The notes beneath the pieces are model-generated. The model worked only from the letters and a program-made list of their open reading frames with translations, was not told the DNA's origin and made no database searches. This document shows, piece by piece, positions 38,390-49,468 of a stretch of 64,000 nucleotides of DNA. Origin of the DNA: Delphinus delphis (lineage: Eukaryota; Chordata; Mammalia; Artiodactyla; Delphinidae). A program made the position numbers and the translations under genes. The stretch is taken from positions 128,054,582-128,118,581 of the forward strand of contig NC_082683.1 of NCBI RefSeq assembly GCF_949987515.2. The letters run 5' to 3'. Every line of letters begins with the position of its first letter. Position 1 is the stretch's first letter.

Positions 38390-38900
38390 AGGGAATCCAG
38401 CCCGGGGATCTCACGGCCACCACGGGGACTGGAGGGTCAGAGGCGCCGAAAAGGGCAACGCCCGCCCGCAGGGCGGGGGAGGGGGCGGGGGTGGGGCAGG
38501 GTAGGGCGTCCCCGCGGGCGCCCTACTCCCCCTCCCGGGCCTCCCCCGCCCGCCGCCGCCCCTCACCCGGCCTCGGGCCTGCGGGGGATGGCGGAGGAGG
38601 CCCGGACACACTGACTCCCACTCGGAACCCACCTGCCCGCGAGTGCGAAGGGGTGCGCGGCAGCGGGAGAGCGGCCGCCCGCCTCCTTCCCCATCCGGGG
38701 CGCCGGGGTCGGGTCGGCGGCCGAGCATTTCCGGGGCTGCCACAACCTCCGCGGTTAGAGCGCCCTTCCTCGGCCTTCGCGGCCGCTGCTGCTCCCTCCT
38801 GGCCGCTCAGAGGAACTTCCGGCTTCTATCCCGGAAAGAACGCTGTGAGCCAGGAAAGCGGCTGCTCAACGGGGAGACTGAGACGTAGCGTCCGAAGGGC
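38390..38900 (-). promoter_or_regulatory. PIGC: CpG-island promoter and first exon region of PIGC
   Basis: About 500 bases of very GC-rich, CpG-dense sequence, the strongest CpG island in the window. It lies 1.2 kb upstream of PIGC exon 2. On the minus strand there are two good splice donors for a non-coding exon 1: GGGCAG|GTGGGT (exon end 38633) and GCCGG|GTGAGG (exon end 38567). A G-quadruplex-type tract sits at 38471-38506. The long open frames here on both strands reflect the base composition. Assigning the island to PIGC is inferred from position and donors. It lies inside intron 1 of C1orf105 and could also fire on the plus strand. Confidence 0.8.
38471..38506 (+). promoter_or_regulatory. 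G-quadruplex-type G-run cluster in the PIGC island
   Basis: GGGCGGGGGAGGGGGCGGGG followed by GTGGGGCAGGGTAGGG: six or more G3+ runs separated by 1-3 bases. It also supplies several GC-box (SP1-type) cores. Confidence 0.6.
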
Positions 38901-38994
38901 AAGGGAGAGAGGCTGGGCTGAGAGAAGAGAGATTATAACGGCTACTTTGATGGAGCTCCTATTATGAACTCAGGCCCTCAGCTGGGGACTTCCC

Positions 38995-39320
38995 ATGCAT
39001 CCGTGCATCCACTGGACACATATTCACTAAATATCTACAGGTACCAAGCACTGTTTTAGGTGCTAGTGGTAACAGCAGTGAAGAGAACAGACAAAAATCC
39101 CTCGCCTCATGAAGGTTTCTGTCTTGTGCATTGACCTGTAAAGTGATGATATCGTCCTCTTCTCATGGAAGACAAAACTGAAGCTCAGAGAGGTTGTGAT
39201 TTTTCCAAGGCCATACAGTTGGGAAGTGGATTAACCAAGATTAATATCCAATTGTCTATAGCTTCAAAGTGCAGTTCTTTCCTCTGCCTCCTAGAAGGGA
39301 TGAGGGTGGAGGGCCCCATG
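38995..39320 (+). repeat. Old L2/MIR-family remnants
   Basis: ATTCACTAAATATCTACAGG...CAAGCACTGTTTTAGGTGCTAGTGGTAACAGCAGTG (38995-39120) and the MIR-core-like CTGAAGCTCAGAGAGGTTGTGATTTTTCCAAGGCC (about 39150-39260) follow common mammalian-wide repeat patterns. Both are diverged. Confidence 0.6.
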
Positions 39321-39474
39321 ACTGAAAACAGCCAGACACTTTGAATAGGTGCTAATGTTCAGCTGAGGTCATGGAAATACAAGCAGATGCATGAACAGAT
39401 GGGAGTAATGAAGAAGCAAAGGGATATAGTAGAATACAAGATGTAGTGGACACAAAAGTCAGAAAACCTAAATC

Positions 39475-39660
39475 CACTCACTAGCTGTGTGACTCAGCAA
39501 ATCACACTGTCTAAGCTTTGATTTCTTCATCTGTAAAATGGAGATAACACTATTTCCTCTTGGCTACTTAATGGGAGAGTCAACAGGGTCAAATATGAAA
39601 CATAAAAATGCTTTGTAAAGGGTTGACTGCTGTGTAGCTGCTATTAGCTTACTTTGATCA
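39475..39660 (-). repeat. MIR SINE remnant, reverse orientation
   Basis: CACTAGCTGTGTGACTCAGCAAATCAC...TTTCTTCATCTGTAAAATGGAGATAAC is the reverse-complement MIR core. It ends just 65 bases before C1orf105 exon 2. Confidence 0.75.
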
Positions 39661-39726
39661 TCCTAATGATGGAAATAGCCAAGTGCAATAAACCCTGCAA
39701 AATGATCTCTTTCCATTTCCTTCCAG

Positions 39727-39812
39727 GTTTCTGTTCCAAGATTTGACAAGATTCCGTGGTTTAGTGAGGCTAGCCTCATAAACAAGCCATTAGTGCTCAG
39801 CCTCCCGAAAAG
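39727..39812 (+). CDS. C1orf105: C1orf105 ortholog, coding exon 2
   Basis: The acceptor TTTCCTTCCAG (AG at 39725-39726) opens a frame of 28 codons beginning [17 protein letters not shown] and ending VLSLPK, plus two bases (AG) before the donor GTAATA at 39813. The peptide matches the human C1orf105 N-terminal region ([17 protein letters not shown]). Entry phase 0 fits exon 1. The exit phase fits exon 3, whose first base A completes an Arg codon. No stop or frameshift is seen. There is no recognised domain; the protein family is short, basic and uncharacterised. Confidence 0.9.
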
Positions 39813-42800
39813 GTAATAGCTCAGCCGCTGAGGGCAAAGGTTTCAAGCAAGATCTCATGGAAGATGATTTCTTAAGGGTTAAGGGCAATCATCTGAGGGG
39901 CACAGCTGATCAGTTGAGAGACATTAGTCAGGCGCTCAAAACCCAGAAAGGGCCAGGGTTTCTAAGACAAAAGTGAGCCCTGAGAATTGGCCTGGCTGGA
40001 GGAGATAAGACCTCAATTAACCTCCCTCTGTACCACCACCACTTAACAATGCAAGAGAATTTTGCCCATGGACACTGCCTTTCAAAAGACTTCTGTCCTC
40101 TTCATCATCTTTTCTCCCTGCTTTAGCTTGAAGTTTTAAAATTTTAACCATCAAAAGTCTAGAACCATAAATTCCTGTCTTTACAGAGTAGCAACTTCCT
40201 ATATTTAAACTTTGAGACAATCGCCTCCAATCTCACCAGTCCTGCCCTTTCAAACTAACTGCTATGGAACACGTTTCTATTTTTCAAAATTGGGGAAATT
40301 CATGTGTAGGGAGCTGCCACTTGAAATAAGTGGGTTTCCTCATTCCTCCCCCCTTTTTGATCCCCAGGTGTAGTGATATACCCCAAGGGGGGATGAAAGG
40401 AAGGGTGAGTGTGAAAGCTAGAAAGATTATGCTCTCTGAAAACAGTCTTTCCTCCTGTTGGTAACTGTCACGTACCCTCCTGCCCATGGATAAATGACTC
40501 TCCATGAGGGATATCCCCTCCACATCCCCACTTCAATAACATGTACCTTTGCTTTGTCTGCTGCAGTTTAAAACACCACATTCTCAGTAAGCAGCTAAAC
40601 AGTTTTGTGTATTTTCAGAGCACCTATGAAATGTTTGTTGTTCGATTCTGGGTTTTTCTTTTTTTCCGTAACTTTGAATATATCTAAACTCTAGCTAATG
40701 TCTTAGTATAAAGCAGGCAATCAGAGATTGAATAAACCCAAAGGCTTATTTACTAAATAAAAACACAGGTAACATAGTTCTTATTAAGAGTCGTTAGCAG
40801 TTCAAGGATCACCATGAGTAATGACAATTTAGCACCTTTTAATTGGAGGCAGGGTACAAACTCACCTAACAACGGTAGTCAGATGGTCGGCATAAATGAA
40901 TAGAGCTGGCCAAAGGGAACTGTAGTGAAGGGGAGATCACCTCCCTTCAGGATTGGGACTGCCTGCAGGTATGTGACCCCAGTGGCCAGATCTGCTGGGT
41001 TTTCCAACAATAGCAGAAATCTGGATTTTCATGTGAAATGGCTCGTGTCTGACATCGAAATAGGGTAACACTCCACTATCCCATCCCACCCCAGCCCCTT
41101 AGACTTGCCCCTGCAGCCAGGAGCAAAGCATCCCTATGCGTGGCTCTCTCACCCCCAGCTCCCTTTTTCCTTGATTGTACAAACCTCTGGTAGGGGGTGG
41201 GGGAGGGGACTCAGGGTGGGGGGCTTGAAAAAGGCAGGCCCAGAGCACAACTGATCACCCTCAGAACTTGCTCGCTTTCACAGCCAGACCCCCGAGTGTC
41301 AGAGGGGACGGCCAGCTGAGAAGGGAAAGAGTAGTTTTTCCTGCAGCCAGACATGCTTGAGCTAGTTGCAAGGAGAAATTACCTCACATGGTCTGCTGAA
41401 GCTCTACTCATGTCTGTACTGGGAGGATTTGGGCAGCAATCTCAACTCTTGTTAAGAGACATGGTGCTTATCTACCTCGCAAGAATTCTAAGATGACTGG
41501 ACAGCACCTGTGAGGTGCCCTGAGCTTTCAGAAGGACAAGATAGAAATGGAAAGTCTTTTGGAAGGATGCTTTAAGTATCAACAGTTCCTAAGGATTGGA
41601 AACTCTTCATGTGGCCAAAGCTCTGAGTTCCAAGCTGTTTATTTTCAGCAAAACCCTTTTTTGAGAACTTGGTTAGAAAGTTCTGAATGTGCTTTAAGTA
41701 TTACCTAGCTTTGGACAGGCAATTCCAACACAGAACAGTCTGAAAAAGAGAAAGGAACATTTAGCGAAATGTGCTCAGAGCACCCCTAATTGTGAGCTCT
41801 GGAAACACACCTACAGGCTTGGAGGAGGTGAGACCTGGGTCTGAAGATCACTGCCTACAGACCACTTCCTTCCAGGAGGTCTCTCTCAGGTTGGCCTGAC
41901 TGTGCTGAGCCACACCCATCATCAGTCTCAAAAGCCCTCAGGTCACACCAGGTCCTGTTTGTTTGAGATTGTTGTGTGCTGAAGCAGTTTCAAAGTGGCC
42001 TCTGGTCTCTCCTGGTCAGCAGTTGGGTGTCAAGTCCAAGGCCAACTGTTCACATATCAAAGACAAAGGCAGTGAAGTCAGACCTGGGTCAGACCTGCCT
42101 CCCCACTCTCCCAGGGCCCAGGAAAATGGTGGGAGAAATAAAACAATAAATGCCTCATGGACACCAAACTCCCTGCTCATGCCTTTGTTATAAATGAACA
42201 AGAGACAGTGAAATCTTTCCTCATAAGAGAGGAGAGGTGTTGTTGGCAGAACTACCAGCGTTCCGAGTGAGTTTCCATTTCTAGGGAGGCCGGCCCAGGC
42301 ACAGGGCTGTACACACAGGCTGTTTACAATGCTCAGGCCCCCTGCACACCCTGGCTCCTTACGCTGTAATAAAATGCACTACAGCAGCCAGCAGGGCGGG
42401 TCACCCTGGGAAGAGAACTGATGTTATCTCTGCAGCATCTCTGCCTCACCTTCTGCCTGGAAAGAAGGAGTGTTCCAGAGGAAAAGTGTAGTTGGAAGGA
42501 GATGTTTCATGGGAGGAAATGGATGGATTGTTTCAGGTTGCAGAGACAGAAACTGAGAAAGCAGGGCAGGCAGGAGAGGACTGCTTTTGTTAAATATCAA
42601 TTAAATATCCATCTGCTTTTCTGAACAATTATTTTCTTGCCTTGTTTGCACACTGTCTCTGACAATCTAGAACTGGCATTGGTTAGTTCAAAACCAAAGG
42701 GACAGAGAAGCCAGAGTGACTAAAGAGGGAAAATCTTGTGGCAGCTCCAAAATGACCTGGGCCCTCCAGGATCGGAGTGGGGAGCAACTCCTTGGGTGTC

Positions 42801-42886
42801 CCTAGGGTCCTCTCTGAAACAGCCAAGAGCCTGGTTCTTCAAACCAGCGACTACGGTTCTAACTTGCTCTTGTTTTGATTCCTCAG
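39813..42886 (+). other. C1orf105: C1orf105 intron 2
   Basis: Non-coding. A G-rich tract (41189-41222, several G3+ runs) could form a quadruplex. No gene, CHR SINE or clear LTR is seen. Short open frames around 41960-42620 have no recognisable product. Confidence 0.6.
41189..41222 (+). repeat. G-rich tract with quadruplex potential
   Basis: GGTAGGGGGTGGGGGAGGGG followed by ACTCAGGGTGGGGGG gives at least four G3+ runs with short loops. It lies in C1orf105 intron 2, 2.5 kb from the PIGC CpG island. Confidence 0.5.
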
Positions 42887-42977
42887 ATATCCTCATTCCT
42901 CTGCCACTTTTCTGGTTTCATCCAAGAAGGCTATGAATTTGCCAATTTTGTTCCAAGTTCCAGATGTCTTATCTAAG
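42887..42977 (+). CDS. C1orf105: C1orf105 ortholog, coding exon 3
   Basis: The acceptor GATTCCTCAG (AG at 42885-42886) is followed by one base that completes Arg. Thirty codons then read [14 protein letters not shown] and [16 protein letters not shown], up to the donor AAG|GTACTC at 42978. The peptide matches human C1orf105 closely ([23 protein letters not shown]). Length and phases agree with exons 2 and 4. An old SINE begins only 36 bases past the donor. Confidence 0.92.
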
Positions 42978-43560
42978 GTACTCAATTTTGTTTTTTAATT
43001 GAAAAGAAACCTGGGACTTTCCTGGTGGTCCAGTGGTTGGGAATCCGCCTTCCAATGCAGGGGACGTGGGTTTGAGCCCTGGTCGGGGAGCTAAGATCCC
43101 ACATGCCGCTGCAGGCAACTAAGCCCATGCACTGCAACTACTGAGCTCGCACTCTGGAGCCCACGCAGCGTGACGAAGACCCAGTGCAGCCAAAATAAAA
43201 ATTAAGAAAAAGGAAGAAAACACCATAGCTAGTTCTAGAATGACAGAAAATTTGGATACAGAGTCATTTCCTATCTCCTTAACACAGCCCTGAGTCTGGA
43301 TCATCGTCAGTGTTTAACAGAGATTTGTTGAAAGACGTGAATGAACCCCTCTCCTGCACCCTGTCTTGAGTGTCTTAGGGCTCCGTCCACTAGAACTAAG
43401 AATCAGGTTAGAATCATCAAAAAGGGACCCCCCAAAAATTCATATTGAGGGATCTTCCCTGAGACCTTCAGAGACTGCTTCTAGCCTGTGTCCAGGACGA
43501 ACCCTTTTCTGCAGTCTCTAACCCCCTACCCCACCCACCATGAACCCCTCTGTCTCCCAC
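42978..43560 (+). other. C1orf105: C1orf105 intron 3, first part
   Basis: Starts with the GTACTC donor, followed by a minor spacer, a SINE (43014-43211) and unremarkable non-coding sequence up to the CpG-rich region. Confidence 0.6.
43014..43211 (+). mobile_element. Older CHR/tRNA-Glu-type SINE, plus strand
   Basis: Starts GGACTTTCCTGGTGGTCCAG, has a B-box-like GGGTTTGAGCC, and ends in GCAGCCAAAATAAAAATTAAG. It resembles the older copy at 33777 rather than the young short type. No clear TSD is visible. Confidence 0.85.
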
Positions 43561-43579
43561 CTACAACGCCCTAAACCCA

Positions 43580-44830
43580 TGGAATTTCGCGTTAAGAGCT
43601 CGTGATCTCCCCTTCACCTCACGGAAACCTGCCACGACTGGCTGCCGAGTGACACTCCGGGACGCTGCGCTCCAGGGGCCGGGGGGGGGGCGGTACCCAC
43701 ATCAGGGGTGTTTGTGCAGCGAGCATCTGCCCCAGGTGGAGGCAGACAGAGGACTCTCGGGGATGAGAGCAGTTTCTCCACCCGAAAGATCACAAGTCAC
43801 AGCCAGGGCCACTGAAGGCAGCGCGCGAAGCGGCGTTCCGAGAGCAGCCGGCGCATTGCCCACTCGCAGCCAGAGCCAAGGGTGAGCCGCGGTGGGGACG
43901 AGCCCCCGTGTCAGGGGATAAACGCTTACAGAGTCCTCGTGTCGCTGGGCTGAACGCAGATACAGAATAAGTCAGATGCCACCCACACAAATGAGTGGGC
44001 GGACGGCCAGGTACGCAACCGCGGAATAAGAGAGAGAGGGGCAAAGTACTGGCGAGAGGAGGTGGGAGGAAAGGTCACCTGCGGGCTGGGGGCGGGGCGA
44101 GCGGAGATGGGGCGAGGGAATGATTCAAGAGGAAGCGGCATCTGCACTGGGTCTGGAAGATATTCTTTCCACAAGCGGAGGAACAGCCGGGGGAGCAAAG
44201 ACAGGGAGACAGCGGGCGGGCAGAACATCAAGGAATCAGGCCGGCAGGAGCACTGGCTGAAGTGGGAGGGACCTAAGGAGAGGGGTGGACCCCGCCCGGG
44301 CGCAGAGGGGACGTGCGAACGTTCCCGGTTCACAAGCACAGAAGTGCGTCAGGGCTGTGCTTGAGAGTCAAGCACGAATCCCCCTAACACCCTAGACTGA
44401 ACGGGCAAGTAGGTAAGAAATGCACCGAGGGGCCTGGGCGGAGACAGGGCTGACCCCTCTGTTGCTGCAGAGCCAGCAAGAAGCCTACTAGTCACTCGTC
44501 TCTGAACTTCTTACTGAGATAGGCTCTCCCCTGCTACCGAGCGCCTCCTCGTCCGGGTCTGTTCTGGGTCTCAGTACACCGTGCCATCCTGGGCACTGAG
44601 GTTCTGAGGCCGGGGAGGAAAGCGTCTCTAATGAGCGGGTCGAGCGAGAGGCACCCACTTCAGCAGAGCTTAGAATTTCACGGCTGCAATACTCACATGC
44701 GGCCACTAGATGGAAGCCAAGAGCAACAGCTTCCGCGGCCTGGCCAATAGGCTGGGCCCGCGGGGAATGGTCTCTAGGCGGACCCAGGAGGTCGCAAGTC
44801 CGTCGCTCCTACTGGGACAGGAGACTCAGG
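43580..44830. promoter_or_regulatory. Second CpG-rich, promoter-like region (unassigned)
   Basis: About 1.2 kb of GC-rich sequence with roughly 60 CpGs in the densest 900 bases by my rough count, including GC boxes (GGGGCGGGGCGA near 44089) and a CCAAT box (44744-44748). Plausible plus-strand splice donors occur at CAAGG|GTGAGC (about 43882) and CTCAG|GTACCT (about 44830). No protein-coding frame is recognisable. It lies in C1orf105 intron 3. It could drive an alternative C1orf105 transcript, a lncRNA or an enhancer RNA, or be an inactive island. The call rests on composition only. Confidence 0.5.
44703..44716 (+). promoter_or_regulatory. Weak CTCF-like motif
   Basis: CCACTAGATGGAAG matches CCASYAGRKGGCRC at 12 of 14 positions, at the edge of the second CpG-rich region. 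Confidence 0.25.
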
Positions 44831-44939
44831 TACCTCATGAACCCCTAACCCTCACCATCACCCTGTCGAGGGCTGACCCTCCACCAGAGAAGGAGAGAGA
44901 GAGAGAGAGTTGCTCTTGCTGATTGGAAGGGCTAACAGG

Positions 44940-45442
44940 CGTAGGGGAGACAAAAGTTTACTGTACCTTTGCTGTCTTAGGGTTTGGGGCTGGGCCTGAG
45001 AATTAAATTGACAGAGTAACAGGAGAAAAGCATGTAAATTTATTTACTAGAAGTTTTATGTGACACAGGACCCTTTATAAGGAAATGAAGACCCAAAGTG
45101 GCAAAACCTGAATGTTTTTATAGTAGGTTAAAAAAAGAGGGGCAAGTGTGGAAAAGTAACTAAACTGTGGGGAGGCTAAAGGAGGATAAGAATTATTTTG
45201 AAAAGGTCTGTTTGTACAGAATTCCCTTGGCTTCAACTTCTTGTCCTTGAAGATAAGAATGATGGTTTCCTCCTGGTGTTAGGACATCTCCTATTTGGGG
45301 TTTTTTCTCCTGATTTTCAGAAGAAAAGGAGGAGGGTCAGAGCACCCTTCTTGCACCTGCTGTTTTTTCCAAGTGTCTTAGCTCAAAATGATGCTGAGGC
45401 CAAAGTGGCAGATTTGGGGGAGGCATATTCTGCCACCCTTCA
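44940..45442 (-). mobile_element. Probable solo LTR of an endogenous retrovirus, minus strand
   Basis: Read on the minus strand, the segment starts TGAAGGGTGGCAGAATATGCC. It contains a TATA-like ACTATAAAAACATT, then GGGTCTTCATTTCCTTATAA, an AATAAA (AGTAAATAAATTTACATG), TTTTCTCCTGTTA and a terminal TCTCCCCTAC. This is the layout and wording of an old mammalian retroviral LTR (promoter, poly(A) signal, C/T-rich 3' end). No internal gag/pol/env sequence flanks it, so it is a solo LTR. The family and exact borders are uncertain, and no target duplication is visible. Confidence 0.55.
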
Positions 45443-46857
45443 TAGAGACCTGGGATCCCTGTTCCGTTGGGGCACCTGGCAGCTACCTCACATCAGATCC
45501 TTGCCTGCCACACAGACCTCCTCAGATCTGAATCCAGCCCCCAGAGTCGGCTGCGAGCTTGAGGCCTGCATGTGTGCGCTGCTCCTTTCTAGAGAGAAAC
45601 TGTGCTGTACCTTGTGGGAGTGGAATGCACTATCTCTTATCTCTTTCTACTCCTCCAAATCAGGGACCTGTCAGGAAGCTGTGGTAGCCCCGCAGCCAAC
45701 TAGAGGTCCAGGCCCCAGGGCACAGGTGCAAAGGTCCTGCCACCTGGCGCCTGTCCTCCTCACCATCACAGGTCAAAAGGCAGAACTTCGAACATCCACA
45801 TTCCAAATGGCCTTTCTGTCCTGCCCAGGAGCCCTCCCAGGGCAGGGGCGAGTCTCTGTGTGACTGGAGCACGATGCCTTAGTGAGCAGCCAGAGAGACA
45901 GAGAAGAAACAGAGGCTCAGAGACAGAAAGACAGGGAGAGGGAGACAAACATCAAGACAGCAGAAGCCAGAGACACATAGAGAGGTCAGGGGACAACAGA
46001 CACCAAAAAGGAAACAGAAGAGGAGAGTCGGAGCTACCAAAGAAGAAAAACAGAAAATGCAGACAGAGAAATGAGGCCTAAACACGTCCGCATTTAAACA
46101 CCTGTGGAGCAGCTTCTTTACTAGGCAGGGCTTTCACCTGCGTTTTCCAGGCCTTGACAAAGGACTCCTCCCGATGCCGTGAAAAAAGAAAGCGAACCGT
46201 GATAATTGGATACTTGAGGTCAGGAGGTGACTTAGAGCTCACGGACAGGCAGAGCCGACGTGGGGCTGATCGGGGAACTGCAGCGGGAGCCCCTGGAGCC
46301 CCTTTGCCTGCTTGCAGGGTTGGCTGTGACCAATTCTTCGAGGAGAATAAAGTGCCCCCCACTCCCTCCATTCCTGCCCCCAGCCCCGGCTACTCTCCTT
46401 GACTGGCTATGTTGTTCCAGTCTTAACGAGTCAGGGGAAAGAGGAGGGCATTGTTTATGTTGCTTTGGGCAGACCTGTGACAAAAAGCCCTGGGTGACAA
46501 CACTGTACAGTGGAGATGTGGCTGGGAACACATATAGGAGGCGACTTCTGGTTTTCTCACCACTGAGAACTCTATTATTTTTCTCTCATTGACTCTCAGT
46601 TTTTGAAAATTCATGACCACCAGGGAAACATCCTCATATACTCCCCATCCCTTCTCCTGTTGATGAAACACATACAACAAGTACAACGTTTAAAGGGAAG
46701 TACTGATGAATACCACTGATCTGAAATAATGATCTAAGTGTAAATAATGATATAAATAATGAAATAAAAACCAAGTTTAACAAGTCTGGATGGGAAGTAC
46801 ATGGCTGTCGACCATTTCGTGTATGTTTGAAATTTTTCCTAGTGAACAGTAAGAGTA
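45443..46857 (+). other. C1orf105: C1orf105 intron 3, middle part
   Basis: Non-coding, including a purine-rich GA low-complexity stretch (about 45890-46075, many GAGACAGA-like words). Overlapping open frames on both strands result from low stop density, not from recognisable proteins. Confidence 0.5.
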
Positions 46858-47077
46858 TTTTTTTTTTTTTTTTTTTTTTTTTGCGGTACGCGGGCCTCTC
46901 ACTGTTGCAGCCTCTCCTGCTGCGGAGCACAGGCTCTGGACGCGCAGGCTCAGCGGCCATGACTCACCGCGGCCCCGCCACTCCATGGCATGTGGGATCC
47001 TCCCGGACAGCGGCACGAACCCACGTCCCCTAGCATCGGCAGGCGGACTCTCAACCACTGCGCCACCAGGGAAGCCC
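46858..47077 (-). mobile_element. CHR-type SINE, minus strand
   Basis: A poly-T run is followed by GCGGTACGCGGGCCTCTCAC, and the element ends CACCAGGGAAGCCC. A near-perfect TSD (AGTAAGAGTATTTTT) flanks it at about 46848 and 47078, indicating a recent L1-mediated insertion. Confidence 0.95.
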
Positions 47078-47579
47078 AGTAAGAGTATTTTTAAAACTGT
47101 GTTCAGCTTTGTTCTTTAATTGAGATGCTTGGTATTGTCAGAGAGCAGGAAAATGTGTAATTATGATAGGGTTTTCTTTGTTTGAATATTGAAAATAGTT
47201 CTCTGACCACTACTTTTTGGATCCTAAGGGATACAGGAATCATTATGTCCTGATATGGACCCTAAGAGTCCACTCTCTTCCTGAGAAAAGGTAGTCTTTC
47301 TTTGACCCTTTATCCAAAGAACTTTCTGGCTGATGGAAACTAAATGTATGTGCTGCTGGACCTTTCTGGGCCAGTTTCCTCACTGTGTTCAAGGAAAGAG
47401 TTGAAGTAGGTGACTGATGAGGTGCCTCCCAGTTAAGGCAGGAGAGGGAAGGAGGAAAGGAGTGGAGGCCTTGGGCGAGATCAGAGGCACATTTGCTGGT
47501 GCCCCTCGACTCATGCTTGTGGTCCTATTTTTAAAATTGCCATCTGGTGCTTCCATTTTTCAGTTTTTGTTATGTGGAC

Positions 47580-47645
47580 AGGTGTGTGTGTGAGAGAGAG
47601 AGAGACAGAGACAGAGGAGAGGAAGAGGGAGGGAGAGGGAGAAAC
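47580..47645 (+). repeat. TG/GA microsatellite
   Basis: GTGTGTGTGTGAGAGAGAGA runs on into GA-rich AGGAGAGGAAGAGGGAGGGA. It is likely length-polymorphic. Confidence 0.85.
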
Positions 47646-49266
47646 AATTCTGTTTCTTTCCCAAAGATTCAAGGAGGCCAAGGACTTGGGCCACGAGCCG
47701 GAGCTTAGGCACCTGAGCAGACACTGAGCTCAGATACGAAGGTGTTTCCAGGTGTGAAGTCTGAAGAGCAGGCTTCGGCCTCTGGGGCCCAGCTGAGCTC
47801 TGCGTCATGCCTTGTCCTGGCTGTCCTGTCACACTGCCACCTGCTCTCCTGGGGACAGCTGCTCGGGAAACGAGAACCCCGTGAACATTTCCGAGCCTCC
47901 TTTCTTGGTGGCTCTGACTGTACAGATGATACAGCTGGGGGTCCTGTGCTCAGAACCACCGGTCAGTTCACTCTCCCTTCCTGCTAGTGTGCTGAGCGGG
48001 CCCGAGGGAAACCGGGAGTGAGAAGGACGTGCTGAGGAAGGAAAAGGCCTTGGTTTCAGGGCTGAGGAAGGAAGCTGAGGCCCAGGGAGAACACAGAATC
48101 CCAAACTGTCTGTGTCGGCTGCTTTGTAGACAGGCCAGGCAGGATTGCCCATCACGGCTGCCTAACAAACACATTGCACAGACAGCCCCAGGGCCCTTGC
48201 CCGCCTCTCCAAGTGAGGAGGGATACAGTGGCTCTTCTCAGGGATGAGGCTTTGGCTGACAGCGAGTCTCAGGCGGAGTCACTGCCACTTTCCTGGCAGA
48301 GGTGACTGAAGCCACACATCAAAGACTTTTTCTTCTCTACATAGACAGCGTGGGCAGGATTAGAGTTGGCCTCTGGCCTATTGGCTGCAGAAACCAGCAG
48401 CACCAGGGGGATGAGAGGCCCGGGGCGTATCTGTGACTGACCACGGCCAAGTCTCTCAGCGCCAGGTCTGGAGCCGAGCAATTTGCTTCCAGCCTCTGCG
48501 TTTCCTAAGAATTTGGTACAGATGAATTTGTTGCACACAAATGTCCTGTAATGTTTCCCTGAGCACAGTGCTGTTATAATAGTGATCTTCACACATGTGT
48601 GTCTTGTAGGGACTTATGGACATACATGTATGCTGGTCATGTCTCTGTTTATACCTGAGAGCTTAAAACGCTTACACTGATTCATTCATTCAGCCAACAT
48701 GTGTTGAATGCCTACTGTGTGCCGATTCCGAGACAGCTTCTAGATTCCTGTCCTATTTCGGGTCAGTGGTGTTCATCAGTACTTCCCTTGGAAACTTGTA
48801 CTTGTTGTTATACATGTTTGATCAACATAAACAGGAGAAGGACTTAGGAGTACGCAGGGTAGTTCCTGTGGTGATCACGAGCTTTGAAAACTTGAGTCCA
48901 GCGGAAAGAAATAATAAAAAGAGTTCCCGGTGGTGAGAAAATTGGAAGTCAGCCTCTTATACATCCAAAGACGTGTGAGATACGTTCTTGCTCTTAAAGA
49001 ACTCTCAGCCTGGAGGAGGAAACAAACACATTAAAAAAAAAAAGAATAACAGTACAAATTGCAACAAGAGTTATACCAAATCTGTGATGGAACCCGAGAG
49101 GCAGACACCCAGGTAAGGGGGTCAGGAGAAAGATTTTCTGAGAAAGAAACATCTAAGCTATATCATAAAGGGTAAGGAGTTAACAAGGCCAGATAGGGCA
49201 ACATATATGGCATTTTTTCCCTCAGATTCCAAAGGATGACAGTCATCGTGGTGGGGCACCTTGTGG

Positions 49267-49468
49267 TTTTTTTTTTGCGGTACGCGGGCCTCTCACTGTT
49301 GTGGCCTCTTCCGTTGCGGAGCACAGGCTCTGGACGCGCAGGCTCAGCGGCCATGGCTCACGGGCCCAGCCGCTCCGCGGCATGTGGGATCTTCCCAGAC
49401 CAGGGCATGAACCCGCGTCCCCTGCATCGGCAGGCGGACTCTCAACCACTGCGCCACCAGGGAAGTCC
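49267..49468 (-). mobile_element. CHR-type SINE, minus strand
   Basis: TTTTTTTTTTGCGGTACGCG opens the copy and CACCAGGGAAGTCC closes it. Its open frames are SINE-derived. Confidence 0.94.

Noticed and set aside
38255..38967. Long overlapping open frames on both strands in the CpG island
   Set aside because: They are proline/glycine/arginine-rich products of extreme GC content with few stops. No family resemblance is seen, and the region is the PIGC promoter and non-coding exon.
39164..39190. ATGGAAGACAAAACTGAAGC as a possible start exon for C1orf105
   Set aside because: It belongs to a MIR-type repeat (CTGAAGCTCAGAGAGG core). The true match MEKRELK with a good donor is at 27093.
45876..46085. 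Purine-rich run with open frames on both strands
   Set aside because: GA-rich low complexity avoids stop codons. No protein-like features were found.
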